DNA of 64,000 nt from positions 124,001 through 188,000 of the forward strand of contig NZ_AP018933.1 of the NCBI RefSeq assembly GCF_003610015.1. Direction: 5' to 3'. Made by a program: the position numbers and the translations under genes. The notes under the pieces were generated by a model. It ran no database searches and was not told the origin of the DNA. It saw only the letters and a list, made by a program, of their open reading frames with translations. How positions within the stretch are numbered: position 1 is the first letter of the stretch; every line of letters starts with the position of its first letter. Shown one piece after another: positions 1-7,509 of the stretch. This DNA is from Zymobacter palmae (GTDB lineage Bacteria > Pseudomonadota > Gammaproteobacteria > Pseudomonadales > Halomonadaceae).

Positions 1-93
1 GGCGTCTCGGGTTTTTCTCAGCTGTAATCTTGATAGACCGAGCACGCATAGGGCAAGAAAGCCAACCCATAGCGCGATGGCGAAAGCTGTCAT
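1..93 (-). CDS. Partial membrane protein, N-terminal end only
   Basis: An ATG at position 93 opens a reading frame that runs off the left edge without a stop (31 codons visible). The visible N-terminus is hydrophobic (TAFAIALWVGFLALCVLGL) followed by a basic stretch (RLQLRKTR), as in a single-pass inner-membrane protein with a cytoplasmic tail. The frame diverges from the type VI cargo cassette to its right. No family can be assigned from so few residues, and only the absence of stops and the clean membrane helix support it as a gene. Confidence 0.4.
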   Translation of the reverse strand, partial: MTAFAIALWVGFLALCVLGLSRLQLRKTRDA

Positions 94-201
94 TGTGGGT
101 GGTGCTCACTTGGGATAAGGGGGAGACAATTATATTTTGTATACGATTTTTCATTAGGGCGATAAAAGCCAAGAAAATAGCTGAGTGTCTAGGGTGATAT
201 G

Positions 202-230
202 GTGAAGGCTGTTTCTGTATTGGGTATAAT
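202..230 (+). promoter_or_regulatory. Candidate sigma-70 promoter of the type VI cargo cassette
   Basis: A perfect TATAAT lies at 225-230, 39 bases before the first cassette gene. The weak GTGAAG at 202-207 sits 17 bases upstream of it and matches three of six -35 positions. The surrounding 100-268 region is AT-rich and has no other coding signal. Confidence 0.4.
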
Positions 231-268
231 GGTATGAATTTACATAGCATTAAGTTGGGATCCAATAA

Positions 269-1066
269 ATGAAAGAATATCTGCTGTTAGATCCTAGTGT
301 GTTTGATCCTCAGCAGTTGTCATCTGCTGAAATACGATTAAATAAAAATACAGGGAAGATTGACACAATAGATAATATTGTTTTTCCTGAAACTATAGAA
401 AGACAGTTGCGATTACAAAAGCTCGATAGGCATGGGGCCTTATGGGCGGAAAGTAGAACTTGGTATGATGATTTATTTGATGATCAGCGATATTGCCTTA
501 GTGGATGGATTTCGTCATCTTTAAATTTATCTGGCCTAGCACTCGCAATAGAGAAAAGCTTATATCAGGAGACCCCTAATGGACGGAAAGGGTTTGTAAG
601 GTTTTTTGATCCCTTTGTATTGCAACACTTGGTTGTAATTTTAAGTGCTTCTCAGATAGGCGCCCTTTTTTATTATGTCGATAAATGGATGTTTTACGAT
701 ATTAATGGAAAAGAATATTGCCTTGAGATAAGTGATAAATCATGCAAAAAATTGTCTTTTACTTTTGAGCAATGGGAATCACTAAAGCGTTTGGATATAG
801 TAAAGCATGTCATTAGCATCTGGAAAAAGGTAGCGGAAAATCCTTTGCCTTTTGATGCGACAAAAAAAGCTGATGATCAAGTTAGGCAGGCATTATCTTA
901 TGGTCTTGTGAGTCAGTTAGATATTACTATTTACTGCTTGATTGGTCTTGTATGTGGCAAGGAATTTGATCGGCTGCCTTCGTTTAAAAAAATTCTTTCA
1001 AGGTGTGCTGAGGGTGCAGGTTTTGCAGAAGCTGTGAATATAAAAAATCAAATTGGTTGGTTTTAA
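269..1066 (+). CDS. DUF4123 type VI secretion effector adaptor (Tap/TEC-like)
   Basis: This 265-residue cytosolic protein carries the DUF4123 signature in its middle: an ARG-rich stretch followed by FVRFFDPFVLQHL (about 110-122), equivalent to the R(F/Y)xDPRVL core of the family. DUF4123 proteins are chaperones that load a cognate effector onto the VgrG spike of a type VI secretion system. The gene is directly followed, 28 bases on, by a large VasX-like effector, which is the classic adaptor-effector order. A GGGA motif lies 10 bases before the ATG. The gene is strongly AT-rich compared with the core genes, which suggests horizontal acquisition. No VgrG or structural tss gene is visible in the window, so its spike partner must be encoded elsewhere. 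Confidence 0.85.
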   Translation: MKEYLLLDPSVFDPQQLSSAEIRLNKNTGKIDTIDNIVFPETIERQLRLQKLDRHGALWAESRTWYDDLFDDQRYCLSGWISSSLNLSGLALAIEKSLYQETPNGRKGFVRFFDPFVLQHLVVILSASQIGALFYYVDKWMFYDINGKEYCLEISDKSCKKLSFTFEQWESLKRLDIVKHVISIWKKVAENPLPFDATKKADDQVRQALSYGLVSQLDITIYCLIGLVCGKEFDRLPSFKKILSRCAEGAGFAEAVNIKNQIGWF

Positions 1067-1094
1067 ACCATTTTTTAACTTGGCAGGGTGAAGG

Positions 1095-4000
1095 ATGACG
1101 GTTATAAGCTCATTAGTAACAACGGCAAGCAAAGTATCACAGAATGTATCTACACTCATTCAAATAGCAGCCAAGGAAAGTGTTATAGAAAAATTCGGTA
1201 TTGGTGGCTGTGATAAGTGCAATAAAAAAGGAATGGTGTTTTTACCTGTTCGTTATGCCGTTGGTGAGATAAATGATTTGGGAGACTATGCTCTCCCTGA
1301 AAGCAAGGTGGATAAATTTACCGATATAAAACTAAATGAAAGTCTAAGCAAGTCTGGTCGAAGAACTGCTCGCTCTGCAAAAAGCTGCTATATCTTGAGA
1401 AAACTCAGAAAGGGTTATCTATATATATACGATGATCATCCTGGGCTACCTGCTTGGATTTGTTATGGCGTCAATGATAATGGTGAATTGACCGGCTTTC
1501 CTGCGGCATCGCCAAAAGCTCTTGATGAATTAAATCCAATGGATAACTGTATTAAAGGAGATGGACACCCTGCTCGAGCATCTTTGGTTTCTTTGCGTGA
1601 CCCCCACGTTAGTCGCACAGTGCATGTTATGTTTTTGGAAGTTGCTTTGGATGAAGAGCGATTGGATTGGATCGCTTCACAACCTGAGTGGCGAGAAGCG
1701 AATATGCAGGCATTTGAAGTATCCTCTCCAAAAAGTAGCCCATACTACTTTTCACGTTTTGAAATACCCAAATTTGTTCCTGAGTATGATGATGACAGAA
1801 ATACGTATGAAGTTTTGAAGCACCAGATGTGGCAGGGACGGTACGCAGATAAAGTTACCAGTGATATTGCTCGTCAACTTCGAATGGATACGTATGAAGT
1901 GCTGGGGCAGCATATGGATTCTGTTGAGTGCATGAATGGTGGTTCAGAAGGGTTTATGTTTGCTGTTAAGGATGAAGTCGGGATTATTGAACAGCTTGAT
2001 GCACAGCGCGCATACCCTACTGCTGTATTGCGTAAGGACATGCTGCCAGGGGATTCAAAAGACCCAAACCAGCCAGCTAATAAGACACTAAATGAAAGAA
2101 ATTATAAGTGGTACTTGGCTGTTCAGCAGTTTCAAGCAATTATGCAGTCAATGAAAATAAGGGATGAAGAAGTAGATGAAAATTATATTGTGCCAGGCCA
2201 AAATCAGACTTATAAACAAGTTTTGGAAGAACTGGAAGAAAGAAAAAAAGAAATACCCGATATAATAAAACGATATACAAAAATGTATTATAATTATGAA
2301 AGTCTATCGGAAGAAGATAAGCAAAAGGTGGTTAAAAATAAAGAAGAAGATTATTATAATTATCTGGCACGTAAAAAAAGATCTTATGAGCGTGAATGGG
2401 CAGTTTGCCGAAGAGCAGATATTTCCAAGCGCGATAGTGCAGTAGAGGAGGTAGGGGATTACTATAATGGGGATGATTGGAATTGTATCGATAGTGTAGT
2501 TGGTAAATATGTTGAAAGAATAAAAAGAGATACACCTATATTTGATGATGACTATAGTCTTTGGGTAATATTTCATCTGCATAGAGTGATTAATCGTTAC
2601 GATGAAAATTCATTTATGCATTGTGGGCATGTCGCATCAATAATAGCAGATGTTTTACAGCACGGTGTATTAAGTCCTGCTAGTAGCTGGATGTGGGATA
2701 TGCTGCAGAATTTTAATGATGAAGGAAAAATTTTGTTGCGTGGCTTTACATTTAATATGCCAACAGTGTTTAGTGATATTGATGAATATTTGGCCCCTGC
2801 GGAAGGGAAAAACAAATTAGAAGAACTTAAGTCTATAATAAAAGGAGCTCAAAAGTGCTATGGAAAATTCAAAAAAGCATACGATAAAGCGAAAAGCGAC
2901 TCTTTGAAGAAAGCGATATGGGATAAAGGGGATCTGCAGACGTACCACGAAGCCGTGCAGAAAATTGCGCAAGTGCATGCCAATGTGGCAACGACAGCTT
3001 GGATAAATGATCTTGCACATTCGTTGTCAAAAGAAGAAGCATTTACTAATAGATATGCGGTAGCTTTGAATGGAGAAAGAAGACTATGTACCTTAAATGA
3101 AATTGCAAGAAGTGTTTCGCAAGTTTTATCGGAGCAAGGCCCCCCTTTAGTTTCCGTGGAAAAATATACTCTCACATTGGGAGAGTTAAGCAAGTTAGCG
3201 GATGCTGTGCAAGAAAATCTGGTCGGTGCTCCTGAAGATAAGGCTAGGCCTATCGCAGAGCATTTCAGTAACTTAAATAAAGTCGGCGGAAATTTCTCTA
3301 ATGTTGATGTAAGTAGCAATACTAAATTAGATTTTTTTGTCATTGGGCATCGAGATACCATACAAAATTTAAATTACTCATATGGAAAAAGAATGTCTGC
3401 TACTAATTCAGTGGTGGATTTTCATGACAAACACCAACAAGCTTTTGTTGATTTGTTTAGCAGCAAGAAAAAATGCTTCGATACGCTTTCTGGTAAAGTG
3501 AGTGTGGTCATTGCATGTGTAAAAGCGACTAAAGATGTAATAAATAATAATCGTGATATGGATTTGTGGTGGAAGTGTATTTCGTCATGGTTGAGTGTTT
3601 TTCAAATTATTACTGATGTTGCATCTTGGCGTTACACTCGCCTAGCTAGAAAAGAGATAATAAAAGAGGGTGCGAATATTGGTAAAAAATTGCTGGATAA
3701 CACAAAAGTTAGGGCGGTTTTAGAGCATGATGGGGAGCTCTTGTCGGAACGAGCTGTAAGACGCATAGGTCGATATGTGGTTAACAGTGAAATGTGTATT
3801 TTGGCATCGAAAGGAATGACTCATCTTATTACAATGATGAGCGTATATGATGCATGGAAGGGGTTAGTACAGCTTGCTGATATGACTAAGAGGGGAGCTT
3901 TGAGGCAAGATAAAATAGCACTGGCATCTAAAATAGTAATTGATCTTGTATCATCTATCATAATTGGCCTGTGTATTACGTCTTTTTTCATTGGTGCATT

Positions 4001-4826
4001 TCTATCGCTTATAATATTTGGAATTACTTCGTTGTTCATAAAAAAACGCTTAGTGCCAGAATGTATACAAACTTGGCTTAGGCGTAGTAAGTTTGGGAAA
4101 GAACAAGATACCGTGCTTGGCAAACCCTTTCGTGATATGAATGAAGAACAAGAATCTTTGCGGTCACTGTTGGCAGGAATTACTATTACTGCTCAAGTAA
4201 ACAGTGAAGATACCAAGCGAGAAAATTCGAATTTTTTATGTAATCTTCCTGATGGGGGGATTTCTCCAAATTGTAGAGTGACCTCACAAGTTAAGGAGGT
4301 AACCCTCGTGATCACTTACCCTGAAAAAACTTGTGGTATTATGAATATTGAATTATCTAGTGGGTATTCAAAAGTTAAAATAGAAAAACCTTCTATTTTC
4401 ATAATAGTCAGAGGTAATGATTTAGAAAATAATATTGTTATGGCAAAAAATACGAAAATATCTAGCGATGCTGATGATGTTCTTCAGAAAGATTTTTCTA
4501 CCGAAATCGATGATGTGAAAAAAGAAATACGCGATAAAGGTGGGAGGTTAATAGGAGACAATTTGGTTGTTGATGATAATGATTTAAACTATATACTAAA
4601 TGTAAAAGATTTCTTTTTAGATAAGGCCGTGTCTTTTAATAAGAATAGTGAACGTGTTGATTGTGTAATTAAGAAAAAAATATTCGTAGATAATGACATA
4701 AACAATGCAAAAGATATGGTTATGGCGAGGATAGTTATAAGGACAGATAATAGGGTTTATGATGATGTGTTTAGGATTCCTTTGGTTATTGAAGAAGGGG
4801 GTAATAGCTATGCGATTTCTAGATAA
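1095..4826 (+). CDS. VasX-like (BTH_I2691-type) type VI secretion effector, probable membrane-active toxin
   Basis: The 1243-residue product begins with the region typical of VasX-type toxins: a CxxC pair (C39, C42), then FLPVRYAVG, and soon after LRKLRKGYLYIYDD followed by a tryptophan-rich strand. Long charged helical segments follow (about 330-480 and 560-640). Near residues 950-985 there is a strongly hydrophobic hairpin (IVIDLVSSIIIGLCITSFFIGAFLSLIIFG), as expected for the colicin-like pore-forming part of VasX relatives, and a poorly conserved C-terminal beta-rich tail. Known family members are delivered by type VI secretion and damage target-cell membranes. The preceding DUF4123 gene is the likely loader, and the next gene, overlapping its 3' end by 17 bases, is the likely immunity partner. 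The toxic activity is inferred from the family and not proven by the sequence. Confidence 0.82.
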   Translation: MTVISSLVTTASKVSQNVSTLIQIAAKESVIEKFGIGGCDKCNKKGMVFLPVRYAVGEINDLGDYALPESKVDKFTDIKLNESLSKSGRRTARSAKSCYILRKLRKGYLYIYDDHPGLPAWICYGVNDNGELTGFPAASPKALDELNPMDNCIKGDGHPARASLVSLRDPHVSRTVHVMFLEVALDEERLDWIASQPEWREANMQAFEVSSPKSSPYYFSRFEIPKFVPEYDDDRNTYEVLKHQMWQGRYADKVTSDIARQLRMDTYEVLGQHMDSVECMNGGSEGFMFAVKDEVGIIEQLDAQRAYPTAVLRKDMLPGDSKDPNQPANKTLNERNYKWYLAVQQFQAIMQSMKIRDEEVDENYIVPGQNQTYKQVLEELEERKKEIPDIIKRYTKMYYNYESLSEEDKQKVVKNKEEDYYNYLARKKRSYEREWAVCRRADISKRDSAVEEVGDYYNGDDWNCIDSVVGKYVERIKRDTPIFDDDYSLWVIFHLHRVINRYDENSFMHCGHVASIIADVLQHGVLSPASSWMWDMLQNFNDEGKILLRGFTFNMPTVFSDIDEYLAPAEGKNKLEELKSIIKGAQKCYGKFKKAYDKAKSDSLKKAIWDKGDLQTYHEAVQKIAQVHANVATTAWINDLAHSLSKEEAFTNRYAVALNGERRLCTLNEIARSVSQVLSEQGPPLVSVEKYTLTLGELSKLADAVQENLVGAPEDKARPIAEHFSNLNKVGGNFSNVDVSSNTKLDFFVIGHRDTIQNLNYSYGKRMSATNSVVDFHDKHQQAFVDLFSSKKKCFDTLSGKVSVVIACVKATKDVINNNRDMDLWWKCISSWLSVFQIITDVASWRYTRLARKEIIKEGANIGKKLLDNTKVRAVLEHDGELLSERAVRRIGRYVVNSEMCILASKGMTHLITMMSVYDAWKGLVQLADMTKRGALRQDKIALASKIVIDLVSSIIIGLCITSFFIGAFLSLIIFGITSLFIKKRLVPECIQTWLRRSKFGKEQDTVLGKPFRDMNEEQESLRSLLAGITITAQVNSEDTKRENSNFLCNLPDGGISPNCRVTSQVKEVTLVITYPEKTCGIMNIELSSGYSKVKIEKPSIFIIVRGNDLENNIVMAKNTKISSDADDVLQKDFSTEIDDVKKEIRDKGGRLIGDNLVVDDNDLNYILNVKDFFLDKAVSFNKNSERVDCVIKKKIFVDNDINNAKDMVMARIVIRTDNRVYDDVFRIPLVIEEGGNSYAISR

Positions 4827-5700
4827 TAAATTTTTATTTGTTTTTTTATTGGCTAGCTTAATGGGTGTAACACAATCTTATGCTGCAACTGAGGTTGCGC
4901 AAATAAAAGAAGGACTAGTTCATGATGACTATTTGGCTTTAAAAAAATGTGCTGATAACGGCGATAGGCTATGCTCAAGGAATATAGGGGTTTTTTATGC
5001 TTATAAATTCAGGCTTCCTGATGGTAGCGTAAGTCAAAACCTAAGCAGTGCTAAGGCATGGTTAGAAAAATCTACTTTTTACCCTTCTGCCAGGTTTGTT
5101 TTAGGAAATTTGTATATTACAAATAATGAGAATTTGAAAAAAGGAGAAGCCCTTCTTTTATCATCATGTAGTGATTATAATGTAAGTGCTTGTGAAAAAC
5201 TATACGATCTTTATACCAGCAAAAATGTAAAAGACATTTATTGTAACCAAGATGCTTGTGGAAAACTAATACGTGTTTTAAAAAATATGATCAATATTGC
5301 TAGCAAAGATGATTCTTTAGGAGAATTATTTAAGAAAGACTATGTGGGCAGGTATAATATAGAACTGGCTAAGGTATTGATAAGGCGCAATGATCCTAGC
5401 GCAGTGCCTCTTTTAGAAAGAGAAGTTTCTAATGACACTGCATTTGCTACGGTATATTTGGCCCCTCTTTACGAAAAAGGCGAACTGGTACCTCGCAATT
5501 TCGTGCGTGCCTATATGATGTATGACCTGACAGGTACAGGGTACGCTGACGAAAAAGCTAAGCTGGCGGCGCGGATGACGCCGGAGCAGGTCCGCGAAGC
5601 TCAGGAGATGTCGTGGCGCTGGCAGGATGAGCACCGCTCTTATCGTGCAGGCTATCGGGGCAGTGACATGGGCGTCCAGTGGAAGCTGGAGCAACGCTAG
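4810..5700 (+). CDS. Exported Sel1/TPR-like repeat protein, candidate immunity protein of the effector
   Basis: The ATG at 4810, preceded by a GGGGG purine run, is preferred over an upstream in-frame start at 4759 because it opens a clean signal peptide (MRFLDNKFLFVFLLASLMG, cleavage near SYAA). The mature part has degenerate Sel1-like repeats (ACADNGDRLC..., SARFVLGNLYIT..., AYLAPLYEKGELVPRN) and ends in the conserved Sel1 tail AARMTPEQVREAQ. The start overlaps the toxin's end by 17 bases, so translation is probably coupled. Periplasmic location and position after the effector suggest that it protects against sibling attack, but this is inference. The first 650 bases are AT-rich, while the last 200 bases have host-like GC-rich codons, a sharp change inside one gene. 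Confidence 0.7.
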   Translation: MRFLDNKFLFVFLLASLMGVTQSYAATEVAQIKEGLVHDDYLALKKCADNGDRLCSRNIGVFYAYKFRLPDGSVSQNLSSAKAWLEKSTFYPSARFVLGNLYITNNENLKKGEALLLSSCSDYNVSACEKLYDLYTSKNVKDIYCNQDACGKLIRVLKNMINIASKDDSLGELFKKDYVGRYNIELAKVLIRRNDPSAVPLLEREVSNDTAFATVYLAPLYEKGELVPRNFVRAYMMYDLTGTGYADEKAKLAARMTPEQVREAQEMSWRWQDEHRSYRAGYRGSDMGVQWKLEQR

Positions 5701-5717
5701 CGGATAGGCGTTCAATG

Positions 5718-5751
5718 AGCCCTCCTGCCAGGGTCGCTTTGCAGGAGGGCT
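5718..5751. terminator. Bidirectional terminator between the cassette and the YciI gene
   Basis: An 11-base perfect stem (AGCCCTCCTGC paired with GCAGGAGGGCT) with a 12-base loop lies between two convergent genes, 17 bases after one stop codon and 8 bases before the other. Confidence 0.7.
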
Positions 5752-5759
5752 TGGGGGGA

Positions 5760-6047
5760 TTAGATCACGCCTTCCAGCGCGGCAATGCGCTTGCTGGGTT
5801 CGAAAGGAATGACTTCGACCTTGGCCAGTCCTTTGGTCTGGAAAGGATCTTGGCTCAAGCGTGCTTCGACGTCTTCGAGGCTATCCTCTTTTACGAGAAT
5901 GACTCCGCCATTGCGCGGTACGCGTCGCCCTGAAGCGATGAATGCCCCCGCTTGATAGCCTTCTTCCAGCCATGCAATGTGGTCGGCCAAGCAGGCATCG
6001 ATTTCCTCTACAGGACGGATGTACGTCAGTACCGCAATATAAAGCAT
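5760..6047 (-). CDS. YciI family protein
   Basis: The 95-residue protein starts MLYIAVLTYIRPVEEIDA and contains the YciI-type pattern DxHxxWLEEGYQAGAFIASGRRVPRNGG, with the conserved aspartate-histidine pair (HIAWL) and the later DPF...GLAKVEV. YciI proteins are small dimeric ferredoxin-fold proteins related to muconolactone isomerase; most have no assigned substrate. The start at 6047 is chosen because AGGAG lies just upstream; longer in-frame starts lack this signal. The gene is convergent with the preceding cassette and diverges from a TetR regulator, so it could be a target of that regulator. Confidence 0.88.
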   Translation of the reverse strand: MLYIAVLTYIRPVEEIDACLADHIAWLEEGYQAGAFIASGRRVPRNGGVILVKEDSLEDVEARLSQDPFQTKGLAKVEVIPFEPSKRIAALEGVI

Positions 6048-6180
6048 AGAGCACTCCTCTTTTGTATACCGACCTTTCATATTGAAGGCCGTGTTCTTGA
6101 TCATTACACGACGCTGATAAAGCTGCCACTTCTCCCGTGTTATATCGCTGCCGTAAGTGGGTCAGGATGCGTTTGGGATA

Positions 6181-6202
6181 AAATTGTACGTTTGTACAAT
6201 TT
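6181..6202. promoter_or_regulatory. Candidate TetR-family operator palindrome
   Basis: A perfect 9-base inverted repeat (AAATTGTAC, 4-base spacer GTTT, GTACAATTT) sits in the 205-base gap between the divergent YciI and TetR genes, 51 bases before the regulator's start. Size and symmetry fit the usual TetR-type operator, and its position suits autoregulation plus control of the neighbours. Confidence 0.6.
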
Positions 6203-6252
6203 CGCATGATGTGCGAGGCTGGCACCTTGATGACGTGTAAGGAGGAGTAGGT

Positions 6253-6795
6253 ATGACGGGAAAGCATTGGCAGCAAGATCCCCTACGCAGTGAACGAATT
6301 GCTGCCGCTGCGCTTGAGGTGATCGCAGAGTACGGTGTGGCGGGGACGACGTATCGCAAGGTGGCCGCTGCAGCAGGCGTGCCGCTGGGAGCCGTGAGTT
6401 ATTACTTCACCAGTATGGAGACGTTGCTGACGGCGGCCTTTACACGCCTGGCCGATGAAACATCGCAGGTGTTCGCGCAGCGCATTGCGGATGCCCATTC
6501 GAAAGAAGAGGCCTATGAGGCGGTCGTAGACATTATTTTCGGTGATGTAACGTCATCGTCCCGCACGTTGCTGTTGAGCTACGAGCTATATGGCTTTGCC
6601 AGCCGTCATCCTGCCATGACGTCGGTGATGAATACTTGGATGAACAAGAGCCGCCGTGCGCTGGCGCGACATTTTTCGCCTACTGCCGTGGTGGCGCTTG
6701 ATGCATTGATTGAAGGGGTCACCATCCATCGCTCCGTCATTGCGATTGAACGGCAGGATGTCATTCGCATGGTGCAGCAGCTGGCCCAGCTATAG
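6253..6795 (+). CDS. TetR/AcrR family transcriptional regulator
   Basis: The 180-residue protein has the TetR helix-turn-helix near its N-terminus: RIAAAALEVIAEYG, then TTYRKVAAAAGVPLGAVSYYF at about residues 35-56, ending in the characteristic YYF before the ligand-binding helices. It would bind a palindromic operator as a dimer and release it when a small ligand binds the variable C-terminal domain. A GGAGGAG motif precedes the ATG. A 22-base palindrome 51 bases upstream is the likely operator. The next gene, an O-acetyltransferase, begins 54 bases downstream on the same strand and may be co-transcribed. The ligand cannot be predicted. Confidence 0.9.
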   Translation: MTGKHWQQDPLRSERIAAAALEVIAEYGVAGTTYRKVAAAAGVPLGAVSYYFTSMETLLTAAFTRLADETSQVFAQRIADAHSKEEAYEAVVDIIFGDVTSSSRTLLLSYELYGFASRHPAMTSVMNTWMNKSRRALARHFSPTAVVALDALIEGVTIHRSVIAIERQDVIRMVQQLAQL

Positions 6796-6849
6796 AGGCA
6801 CTTTAAGAAACTGGCTTCCAATATCGCCCACAGACAAGAGGCATGGTGA

Positions 6850-7407
6850 ATGAAGACCGAGCGTGAAAAGGCACTGTGCGGTGAGCTGTACGATGCCGCT
6901 AACGACGAGGAACTGCTGGCCGAGCGCATGGAAGTGAAATACCGCCTGCAGGTCTATAACGCTACCGATCCACGCGATATTGCGCAGCGTACGGCACAGC
7001 TGAAAGCGCTGCTGGGCAAGACCGGCAAGCAGCTAATAATTGAGCAGCCTTTCGCTTGCGATTTCGGACGCAATATCGAGGTCGGCGAAAACTTCTACGC
7101 CAACGTTAATTTGGTCATTCTGGACTGCAACAAGGTCGTGATTGGCGATAACGTATTGATTGGCCCTAACGTGGGTATTCATACGGCGGGGCATCCGCTC
7201 GACGTCGAACAGCGTGTGCAGGGGCTGGAATATGCGCTACCGATTACGATTGGCGACAACGTTTGGATCGGTGCAGGGGTAAACATCGTGCCGGGTGTGT
7301 CTATCGGCAGCAACAGTGTGATCGGTGCGGGAAGCGTAGTGACTAAGGACATTCCGGCCAATGTCGTGGCCGCAGGAACACCCTGCAAGGTGATTCGGTC
7401 GCTTTGA
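6850..7407 (+). CDS. maa: Sugar O-acetyltransferase of the maltose/galactoside acetyltransferase family
   Basis: The 185-residue protein matches Maa/LacA/NodL. An N-terminal helical cap (EREKALCGELYDAANDEEL) is followed by left-handed beta-helix hexapeptide repeats (IGDNVLIGPNV, ITIGDNVWIGAGVNIVPGVSIG, VIGAGSVVTKDIP) and the catalytic-histidine strand GIHTAGHPLD at about residues 114-123. It transfers acetyl groups from acetyl-CoA to the 6-hydroxyl of sugars such as maltose or glucose. The length is normal for the family. It lies downstream of the TetR gene and convergent with mgtA, separated by a strong terminator. The maltose preference is a family guess. Confidence 0.85.
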   Translation: MKTEREKALCGELYDAANDEELLAERMEVKYRLQVYNATDPRDIAQRTAQLKALLGKTGKQLIIEQPFACDFGRNIEVGENFYANVNLVILDCNKVVIGDNVLIGPNVGIHTAGHPLDVEQRVQGLEYALPITIGDNVWIGAGVNIVPGVSIGSNSVIGAGSVVTKDIPANVVAAGTPCKVIRSL

Positions 7408-7425
7408 TACCCATTGTTGCATTAG

Positions 7426-7462
7426 AAAAAGGGAGCGGGCGTGATGTGCCTGCTCCCTTTTT
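7426..7462. terminator. Bidirectional intrinsic terminator between maa and mgtA
   Basis: AAAAAGGGAGCGGGC pairs with GCCTGCTCCCTTTTT around a short loop, giving a U-tract on either strand and serving two convergent genes. Confidence 0.85.
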
Positions 7463-7509
7463 CATTCCTATTCGCTCTTCAGGCGGTTTAATGGAACCTC
7501 ACCCAAGCA

